The notes under the pieces were generated by a model. It was not told the DNA's origin. It made no database searches and was given only the letters and a program-made list of their open reading frames with translations. Of a stretch of 64,000 bases of DNA, positions 43,239 through 50,603 are shown piece after piece. Every line of letters begins with the position of its first letter. Position 1 is the first letter of the stretch. The position numbers and the translations under genes were made by a program. This stretch comes from Streptomyces atratus (GTDB taxonomy: Bacteria > Actinomycetota > Actinomycetes > Streptomycetales > Streptomycetaceae), in the NCBI RefSeq assembly GCF_900119365.1, contig NZ_FPJO01000014.1:62001-126000 (forward strand), given 5' to 3'.

Positions 43239-44806
43239 AGCACACCAGTCCGTCGTGGCCGCTCCGGTTCGGCCCGAGATGCGCCGCCCTGCTCACCGCC
43301 GCGCTGCTGGTGGCCCCGCCGGTGACCGCGGCGCACGCGGCACCCGCGGCCGGCGGCGAGGCCCCGAGCCGCGCCGAGATCTACCGGGCGCTCGCGCTGG
43401 ACCAGGAGCCCGCCGACCACGTGATCCTCGTGGACACCTCCGGCTCCATGGCGGAGGGCGGCCGCTACACCACCGTCCGCTCCACGCTGCGCCGGTTCCT
43501 GGACGGCCTCACGTCCAAGGACCATGTCGCGCTGTTCACCTTCGACTCCCGGCCCGAGGTGCGGTACATCGGCGCGGCCGGCAACTCCGCGGAGATCGTC
43601 TCGAAGCTGCCGGCCAGGCCGAACGCCGCGGGCGACACCGACACCGGTGCCGCGCTGAATGCCGCGCTGACCGAACTCGGTCGCGACGACGCCGCCTCGG
43701 TGGCCTCGGTCGTGCTGCTCACCGACGGCCTGCACCACCCTCCCCGCGGTTCCCGCTACCCCACGTCCGAGGGGCCTTCCTGGGACGCGCTCCGCAAGCG
43801 TGCGCAGGCGATCGCCGAACACACCGATCTGGCGGGATACGCCCTGCCGTTGGGCAGCGGGGCGACGGGCGCCCGGCTCGTCGGGAACGTCGTGCGGAAC
43901 ACCTCCGTGCTCCGGCCGCAGAGCATCCAGGACCTCGGCTCCTATCTGGCCCGTGCCGGCGAACGGGCCCGGGCCCGCAAGGCCGGACTGCTGCTGGCCG
44001 AGGACGCCGGCAAAGGGGTGAGCGCCACCTGGCAGGGCGGCACCGCGGCCGACGTCACCGACGGCCGGGCGACCGCCAAGCTCGTCCTGCGGTCCACGAC
44101 GCGCCATCTGCCGCTGACCGTCAGCGGGCTGCGGGCGACCCTCACCGGTCCGTCCCTCGACGTCAGCGGGCTGCCGGACGAGGTGACGCTGGAACCGGGT
44201 GAGTCCCGGACCCTGGAGGTCCGCCTGAGTGGACGGCTGACGGCGAGCGCCCTGCCGTACCGGCGGACCGAGCGCCGCGATGCCGTGCTGCACCTGGCGG
44301 GCCGGGTCGATTCGACCTGGGAGCGGCCGCTCGCTCCGGACGTCGAGCTGGCCGTACCGCATGCGATACGCCTCGGGCAGAGGGCGGTGCCGCTGCGGGC
44401 CTCGGTGGGGTCGGTGGTCCTCCTGCCCGCGCTGGTGACCGCTGTCGTCCTGCTGGTGCTGGGCGCCTGGCTGTGGTGGCGGCGGATCAACCGGCCGCTG
44501 CTGCACGGCGAGTTGCTGCTGGCAGCGGCCTTCGGCGAGCAGCAGCCGGACCGCGTCGGGCTGAACGGCCGCCGGGTGGTGCTCCGGCCGTCGTCGGTGG
44601 GCGGACGCGGGCGGGTGCAGGGCAGACTCCGCTCCACCGAGCAGGGGCCTCGGATCGACCTGCGCATCCGCTACACGCCCGACGGTTCCACCGCCCGGGA
44701 GAGCCGGGCCACCTGCCGGCCCGGAGGCAGGGTCGTGGTCGGCGGAGTGTCCTTCACCCATGTGCCGCAGCAGGCCCCCGAGCCGGCCGAAGGGCTGCCG
44801 CGATGA
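43235..44806 (+). CDS. Secreted, membrane-anchored vWA-domain protein
   Basis: 523 residues. A signal peptide (CAALLTAALLVAPPVTAAHA) is followed by a vWA domain with an intact MIDAS: DTSGS (67-71), DTDTG and LLTDG. A beta-rich region follows, then a transmembrane helix (VVLLPALVTAVVLLVLGAWLWW, about residues 400-420) and a cytoplasmic C-terminal domain of about 100 residues. It could sense an external ligand and signal inwards. GTG at 43235 has GGGAGAG upstream and overlaps the previous stop. Confidence 0.88.
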   Translation: MKHTSPSWPLRFGPRCAALLTAALLVAPPVTAAHAAPAAGGEAPSRAEIYRALALDQEPADHVILVDTSGSMAEGGRYTTVRSTLRRFLDGLTSKDHVALFTFDSRPEVRYIGAAGNSAEIVSKLPARPNAAGDTDTGAALNAALTELGRDDAASVASVVLLTDGLHHPPRGSRYPTSEGPSWDALRKRAQAIAEHTDLAGYALPLGSGATGARLVGNVVRNTSVLRPQSIQDLGSYLARAGERARARKAGLLLAEDAGKGVSATWQGGTAADVTDGRATAKLVLRSTTRHLPLTVSGLRATLTGPSLDVSGLPDEVTLEPGESRTLEVRLSGRLTASALPYRRTERRDAVLHLAGRVDSTWERPLAPDVELAVPHAIRLGQRAVPLRASVGSVVLLPALVTAVVLLVLGAWLWWRRINRPLLHGELLLAAAFGEQQPDRVGLNGRRVVLRPSSVGGRGRVQGRLRSTEQGPRIDLRIRYTPDGSTARESRATCRPGGRVVVGGVSFTHVPQQAPEPAEGLPR

Positions 44807-45495
44807 CCGGCCCCGTCCTGAACGTGGCGGCCACCAGGGTCGGCACCGAGGCGCTCGGACCCGGCGTGCGCTCGGCGCTGTGGGTCCAGGGCTGCCCTTT
44901 CCACTGTGCCGGGTGCATGTCGACGGAGTGGATCCCCTTCCGGCCCGCCCGCCGGGCCGGGCCCCGGGAACTGGCCGAGGAGTTGCTGGCCGATCCCCGG
45001 GTGGGGGGCCTGACCTTCTCGGGAGGAGAGCCGATGGAGCAGGCGGCCGGGCTCGCCGAAGTCGCCCGGCTGGCCCGAAAGACGCGGGACGTGTCGGTGA
45101 TCTGCTTCACCGGCTACCGGCTGGAGCGGCTACGGGCCCGGCCGCCCTCCCCGGGCGTGCCCGGCCTCCTGGGCGAGATCGATGTGCTGATCGACGGGCT
45201 GTACGTGACCGGCCTGGACGACGGGCGCGGGCTGCGCGGCAGCTCCAACCAGCGGGTCCATCACCTCACCGGACGGCACGCGGACGGCGGCTACGACTTC
45301 GCGGACCGGCCGCGGACCGCCGAGATCGCCGTCACCGGCCCGGAGGCACTGCTCATCGGGGTGCCCCCGAAGGGGCTGATCGACGCCTTCGACAGCGCGG
45401 TCGACACGGTCCGTGCCCGAGTGGACGCATCCGACTTCCACACCGGCGAGGCCGCACGCACGGCCATCGGAGAACAGGAACGCGATGAGCGGTAG
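44803..45495 (+). CDS. Radical-SAM 4Fe-4S protein, activating-enzyme (PflA/NrdG) type
   Basis: 230 residues. The cluster motif Cys31-x3-Cys35-x2-Cys38 (WVQGCPFHCAGC) sits close to the N-terminus, followed by the SAM-contact segment LTFSGGEPMEQ. The size and layout match glycyl-radical activases such as NrdG, but no glycyl-radical enzyme is encoded here. The target may be another protein of this operon. Start overlaps the vWA stop (ATGA); end overlaps the next start by 11 bases. Confidence 0.85.
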   Translation: MTGPVLNVAATRVGTEALGPGVRSALWVQGCPFHCAGCMSTEWIPFRPARRAGPRELAEELLADPRVGGLTFSGGEPMEQAAGLAEVARLARKTRDVSVICFTGYRLERLRARPPSPGVPGLLGEIDVLIDGLYVTGLDDGRGLRGSSNQRVHHLTGRHADGGYDFADRPRTAEIAVTGPEALLIGVPPKGLIDAFDSAVDTVRARVDASDFHTGEAARTAIGEQERDER

Positions 45496-46861
45496 GAAGC
45501 GCATCCAGGTCGACCAGTCCGAGTGGTACCGCATCCAGAGCCAGGCCCGGCAGCTGAGGAGGGTGCAACGCGAGGTCCCGCAGTTGATCGACGCCGTGCG
45601 CCGGCAGACGAGCGCCGACCTCGACCGGGCCTTCGCCCGGGTCGAGCGGAGGCAGGCACAGCACGACGCGCTGGTCGGCCGACTCAGCGAACAGACACGG
45701 CAGCTGGAGGCCGACACCGCGCGGCGGCTGAAGCAGCAGGCCGCCGAGGTGCGCGGCGAACTGGCCGCCTGCGCCGGGCAGATCCGGGAGGAGACCCGGC
45801 AGCGGCTGGCCGAACAACAGGAGCGGGTGCGCCGGGAGATCGCGTCCGAACGCGCCGAGCGCCGGGCCGAGACGGCCCGGCTGTCCGCACGGTTCGACGT
45901 CATCGACCAGGACCGGGCACAGGCCGGGCAGCTGGTGAAGACATGGCTGTCCGATGCCAGGGCGATGACGGAGGCGATCGCCGGGGCCGGGCTGCACGAG
46001 CGGTACGCGCCCGGCGAGCTGGACCGGCTGACGGCCCGGCTGGCGACGGCGGAACAGAGCGCGACGCAGGGCAGGTTCGACGCGGCGCTCGCGATGGCGC
46101 AGGACACGTACCACTCGCTGAGCGAGCTGCGGGCGGAGACCGAGCAGCGGGAACTCGCGCGCTGCACGGCCCGGATGGAGGCGATCGACGCCCTGACCAC
46201 CGTGGAGAAGGAGATCGAGGGCAGCCTGAGCCGGCCGGTGCTCGACCCCGACGGAGTCCCGGTGGACGGCAGCACGGTGGACGTCGACTACTGGTCCCGG
46301 GGCGGACTCGGCCTACTGCGGGAGGAGACCGCGAACGGACTGGCCCGCGCGCGTGACGACCGGACCGGCACCGACGAGCTGCGGCTGCTCCGGGCGCAGG
46401 AGGCACCCCGGCTGGAAGAGGCGCTCGGCGACACGGTGGAACGGGCGTGCCTGCGGCATCTGGCCTCGCAGACCCGGGTGAACCTGGCGGACGCCGTGGT
46501 GCAGGCGCTGGGCCGGACCGCCTACTACGAATTCGTCGACGGCGAGTACCGGGGCTCGGACCCCCGCGGCACCTACTACGCCAAGCTCGCCCATGAGAAC
46601 GGCAACGAAATCGTGCTGGCCATCTCGCAGACCGGACCGGACTCCGGCCGGCACGTGGTGCAGGTGCTGTCGTACGACCACGACATCACCGCGGAGGCGC
46701 AGCTCCAGGAGCGGGCCGAGGCGATCAGCCGGGCACTGGCGGACGAGGGCCACCCGGTGTCGGGGGCGCCCGCCTCCGAGCCGGGGGCACCGGACCGGAA
46801 GCTGCTCGACATCCGGAGCCAGCGGCAGGGTTCGGCGCGTCCCGCGGAGGGCGGCGCATGA
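45485..46861 (+). CDS. Long coiled-coil protein
   Basis: 458 residues. Residues 1-150 are a nearly unbroken Arg/Glu/Gln/Ala coiled coil, with more helices to about 330. A small C-terminal globular part follows (AYYEFVDGEYRGSDPRGTYY, then NEIVLAISQTG). No enzyme motif is seen. Position between the activase and the AAA+ gene, with overlaps on both sides, suggests an assembly or adaptor role. Confidence 0.75.
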   Translation: MSGRKRIQVDQSEWYRIQSQARQLRRVQREVPQLIDAVRRQTSADLDRAFARVERRQAQHDALVGRLSEQTRQLEADTARRLKQQAAEVRGELAACAGQIREETRQRLAEQQERVRREIASERAERRAETARLSARFDVIDQDRAQAGQLVKTWLSDARAMTEAIAGAGLHERYAPGELDRLTARLATAEQSATQGRFDAALAMAQDTYHSLSELRAETEQRELARCTARMEAIDALTTVEKEIEGSLSRPVLDPDGVPVDGSTVDVDYWSRGGLGLLREETANGLARARDDRTGTDELRLLRAQEAPRLEEALGDTVERACLRHLASQTRVNLADAVVQALGRTAYYEFVDGEYRGSDPRGTYYAKLAHENGNEIVLAISQTGPDSGRHVVQVLSYDHDITAEAQLQERAEAISRALADEGHPVSGAPASEPGAPDRKLLDIRSQRQGSARPAEGGA

Positions 46862-49428
46862 GGAAGGAACCGTCCCGTGCTCCCGGGCCGGTGGTGGAAC
46901 GGTTCGACGGAGTCGTCCTGCACAGCGGCGAGCCGTTCACCATTGTCTACGGCCCGGGAGTGAGCGACGTCTTCATCGACACCGCCTACCAGGTGTGCAC
47001 GCTGGAGCAGGTGCTGTGGCGGCTGCTCCGCGCCGAGGGATACGCGCGCATCGTGTTCGGTTCGACCGACCAACCGGTGTACTTCCGGGACTCCGCCTCG
47101 CGCGACCTGTGCCGCAGGAGCGCCACCGGGCGGCCGAGCTCACCGACGGGTCCCCGCACCATGCGCACCCCGGGCATGAGCGGACCGATGGGCAATCTCC
47201 TGGTGACCAGGGTGCGGGCACCCGCCGAGGAGCGGAGCCCGGCGGAACCGCCGGCACCGGCGTCGGGGGTGAGTGACCCCTTCGCGGTGATGACCCTGAC
47301 CGGCTATCTCCAGCAGAACGGGCCCCGCACCGCCGTCGTCATCCCCCACGCCGAGAACTACCTCCGCTACAACCAGGCACCGAGGGCCCTGGCCGGTGCG
47401 ATGGCCCACTGGGCCAGACGCCACGACAACGGCAATCTGTGGGTGCTGGTCTTCGGGCAGGACACCCTGGAGGACACGGCGCAGTACGTGGAGGGGTGCC
47501 GCGGCTACCCGCCCCTGGAGACGTTCGTGCGCGAGCAGGCCGGGCGGTCCGGCCCCGGCCGGTCCGGTGCCGTCAGGATCGGTGATCCGCATGCCGCCGA
47601 GACCGAGCGCCTGATCCACAGGGTGCGGCTGCGTTCGGGGCTACGGCTCGACGACTGGCGGGAACTGGACACGATCGTCAAGGCGATGGCGACGCATCCG
47701 GAGAAGGCCCGTGCCTGGAAGGCGTGGCTGGAGCGGCTGGCCACGGCTCCGGGCGGCGAGCTGACGGTGGCAGCGGTGCGTGAGAAGGGGGCGGACGTCT
47801 CCGCCGCGGACAGCCGCAGTCCCTGGGAACGGCTGGCGGCCATGCCCGGTCTCGACGCCGTCCGGGCGCACTTCGAGCAACTGCGGGCCTCGGTCGAGAC
47901 CTTGGACGCCCTGCGGGCCGAAGGCCGCACGACGGCGGTCGAACCGCCTTCCCTGCACCTGGTGTTCAGCGGCAATCCGGGCACCGGGAAGACCACGGTG
48001 GCCCGGCTGGTCGGCGAGCTCTACCGCGACCTGGGGCTGCTGAGACGGGGCCATGTCGTCGAGACGAAGACATCGGACCTGGTGGCCGGCTATGTGGGCC
48101 AGACGGCGGGGCTGACCAATGCGACGGTCGACCGGGCACTGGAGGGTGTGCTGTTCATCGACGAGGCCTACGGACTGAGCGACCAGCGCGAGGGGTTCGG
48201 CGGCGAGGCCATTCAGACGCTGGTCGCACGCATGGAGAACGACCGTGGCCGACTGGTCGTGATCCTCGCCGGGTACCCGGACAAGATGAGGGAATTCCTG
48301 GCGGCCGACCTGGGTCTGCCGAGCAGGGTCACCGTTCTCGACTTCCCCGACTACCCGCCTCAGACCCTGTACTCCATCGCACTGCGCCGGCTGACCGAAT
48401 GTGGCGCGACGCCCTCGTCCGAGACCGAGGGGCAGTTGCGGGAGATCGTCTTCGGGATGCACCGCACGCGGGACGAGTCCTTCGGCAATGCCCGCGACAT
48501 GCGCACCCTCGCCGACAGTGTCTTCGACCGGTGGGCCGGCCGGGTGCGCGGCCGGCTGGAAGTGCCTGCCGCCCCCGTGGACATACCCGAGAGCTACCGC
48601 GGCTTCCTGCCGCGGCCCGCGCCGGATCCCACGGAGTCGCTGGCGGAACTCGACAGGTACGTGGGACTCGGCCCGGTCCGGGAGACGCTGACGGACCTGG
48701 TCAAGCGGATACGGCTGCGGCAGGCCAGGGGCCAGGACGGGTTCGCCCCGCCGCATCTGCTGTTCACCGGGCCGCCCGGCACCGGCAAGACCACGGTGGC
48801 CCGGCTGGTCGGGAGGATCTTCCGCGATCTGGGCCTGCTGCGCAAAGGCCACGTGGTGGAAGCCGGACGCGCCACCCTGGTCGGCGAGTACCAGGGGCAC
48901 ACCGCACCGCTGGTGCGCAAGGCCGTCCAGGAGGCACTGGACGGCGTGCTGTTCATCGACGAGGCCTACAGCCTCGTCAGCGATGCCCGGTACGGGGGGT
49001 ACGGAAAGGAGGCGATCGACACCCTGGTCCCGGAGATGGAGAACCGGCGGGGCCGCCTGGTGGTGATCGCCGCCGGCTACCCGCGGGAGATGGACACCTT
49101 CCTCGCCGCCAACCCGGGCCTGGGCTCCCGCTTCACCACCCGCGTCCCCTTCCCCCACTACGACACGGACGACCTGGTGGAGATCCTCGGCCGCATGGCG
49201 GCCGAGGAGAACTGCACCCTGGCCGAGGGGGTACGGGAGCGGGCCGGGGCCTGGCTCGGAGGGACCCGGCTGGCCAACCCCGCCGAGTTCGGCAACGCCC
49301 GTACGGTCCGCAAACTGCTGGAGCTCATGGAGGCACGGATGGCGGACCGTTACGCCCGTGGGGGCGCCGAGGACCCGGCACCCTCGGAGTACGTGCCCGA
49401 GGACGTCCCCGCCCCGCCCGTCACCTGA
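46858..49428 (+). CDS. Double AAA+ ATPase of the CbbX/SpoVK type
   Basis: 856 residues. Two complete AAA+ domains: the first with SGNPGTGKTTVARLVG (about residue 372) and VLFIDEAYGL, the second with TGPPGTGKTTVARLVG (about 638) and VLFIDEAYSL. Both have sensor 1-like AGYP and C-terminal NARDM/NARTV arginine segments. The first 330 residues are not AAA+ of known type; an FTIVYGPGVSDVF segment looks like a decayed nucleotide loop. It is probably a remodelling motor for the operon's other products. Start overlaps the preceding stop; only three bases separate its stop from that of a convergent gene. Confidence 0.9.
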   Translation: MRKEPSRAPGPVVERFDGVVLHSGEPFTIVYGPGVSDVFIDTAYQVCTLEQVLWRLLRAEGYARIVFGSTDQPVYFRDSASRDLCRRSATGRPSSPTGPRTMRTPGMSGPMGNLLVTRVRAPAEERSPAEPPAPASGVSDPFAVMTLTGYLQQNGPRTAVVIPHAENYLRYNQAPRALAGAMAHWARRHDNGNLWVLVFGQDTLEDTAQYVEGCRGYPPLETFVREQAGRSGPGRSGAVRIGDPHAAETERLIHRVRLRSGLRLDDWRELDTIVKAMATHPEKARAWKAWLERLATAPGGELTVAAVREKGADVSAADSRSPWERLAAMPGLDAVRAHFEQLRASVETLDALRAEGRTTAVEPPSLHLVFSGNPGTGKTTVARLVGELYRDLGLLRRGHVVETKTSDLVAGYVGQTAGLTNATVDRALEGVLFIDEAYGLSDQREGFGGEAIQTLVARMENDRGRLVVILAGYPDKMREFLAADLGLPSRVTVLDFPDYPPQTLYSIALRRLTECGATPSSETEGQLREIVFGMHRTRDESFGNARDMRTLADSVFDRWAGRVRGRLEVPAAPVDIPESYRGFLPRPAPDPTESLAELDRYVGLGPVRETLTDLVKRIRLRQARGQDGFAPPHLLFTGPPGTGKTTVARLVGRIFRDLGLLRKGHVVEAGRATLVGEYQGHTAPLVRKAVQEALDGVLFIDEAYSLVSDARYGGYGKEAIDTLVPEMENRRGRLVVIAAGYPREMDTFLAANPGLGSRFTTRVPFPHYDTDDLVEILGRMAAEENCTLAEGVRERAGAWLGGTRLANPAEFGNARTVRKLLELMEARMADRYARGGAEDPAPSEYVPEDVPAPPVT

Positions 49429-49431
49429 CGG

Positions 49432-50370
49432 TCACCGCGACCAGGGGACCGGGGACCGCCCCTGCACATCCTGCGCCTCGCGTTCGTCGACCACCCGGCG
49501 AAGCGCCTCGTCGGCGGCGCGCAGGCGGCGCTCCATGTCGGCGGTCGCGGCCTCCACGTCGGCGAGCGAGAGGTGCTGCTGCGGGGTGGCGGTGCCGCTG
49601 GGGGCGCCCTGGGGCTCGCCGAGCGCGCGTGCGAGGTCCCGATCGGCTGCCGCGTACCTCCGCAACGAGGCGAGCTGCGCGCCATGAGCCTCCTGGATCC
49701 GCGCCAACCGCTCCTGGCAGGAGGCCAGTTCCGCGGCTCCCTCACTGTGCTCGCGCTCCGCGGCGGCCAGTTCGGCCTGCGCGGCGGCGGCCCGCTCAAG
49801 GACCTGCCGCGTCCGGAGGGCCAGAAGGGCGAGCTGGTCCTCGGAGAGGCGTACCAGATCGTCGCTGCCGGTCCGCAGCGCCTCCTCTGCCCCGGTGTCC
49901 CGGCCGCGCAGGGCGGCCAGCCGGTCCGCGATGACCTCCTGCTGCTCCTGGAGCGCGTCCAGGGCGAGCACCAGCTGTTCCTGGCGGCGCAGTTCGTCGA
50001 CCTGCCGGCGCAGGGCCGCGTGTTCGGCGAGCCGGTCGCGCAGCGCCTCTTCGGAGGCGCGCAGCTCCTCCAGGGCGGCCCGTTCCTCCGCGACCCGTTC
50101 GGTCAGCTCGGCGAACCGTCGCACCAGGTCTTCGGCGTCACCGGCCACCCGGTCCCCGGGTGCCGCCGCGGCGAGCAGTCCGGGCAGCAGTCCGGCGAGC
50201 GGACGGCTCTCCTCCAGCGCGTCGTCCAGGGCGAACAGCGCACCGAGCGCGTGGGCGCCGCCCGCGCCGTCGTCCACCTGCTCCAGCGCCGCCACGGCCC
50301 GGCGGAAGGCCTGGCCGAGCTCCAGGAGTGCGGATTCGGCATCCGGCCCCTCGCGTCGGGCATCGTTCAC
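49432..50370 (-). CDS. Coiled-coil protein convergent with the AAA+ gene
   Basis: 312 residues. A short N-terminal helical part is followed by a long Ala/Leu/Glu/Arg coiled coil (about residues 80-230) and a second helix near the C-terminus. No recognisable domain. GTG at 50370 follows GGAG with six-base spacing. 233 bases separate it from the TPR gene upstream on the same strand, so it may have its own promoter. Confidence 0.75.
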   Translation of the reverse strand: MNDARREGPDAESALLELGQAFRRAVAALEQVDDGAGGAHALGALFALDDALEESRPLAGLLPGLLAAAAPGDRVAGDAEDLVRRFAELTERVAEERAALEELRASEEALRDRLAEHAALRRQVDELRRQEQLVLALDALQEQQEVIADRLAALRGRDTGAEEALRTGSDDLVRLSEDQLALLALRTRQVLERAAAAQAELAAAEREHSEGAAELASCQERLARIQEAHGAQLASLRRYAAADRDLARALGEPQGAPSGTATPQQHLSLADVEAATADMERRLRAADEALRRVVDEREAQDVQGRSPVPWSR

Positions 50371-50603
50371 GACGATCTCCGTCCTCCCGGGGTGGGCCGA
50401 CTCGGCGAAGCCGGCACACAGCCGCCCCGCCGGAACATCATCGCATCCCCGGCTCCGCGCCGATCGGCTGTTCCGGCCTTTGCGGTCCGACGGCAGGGCA
50501 GCCTCGGCGACAGCTCGACCACCCTGGCGTCAGGGGGACTTCATACCCGGGTCGGCCGGTCGCCCGCCGAGGCCGGAACGGATCCCACACCGCACGCGCC
50601 TCG

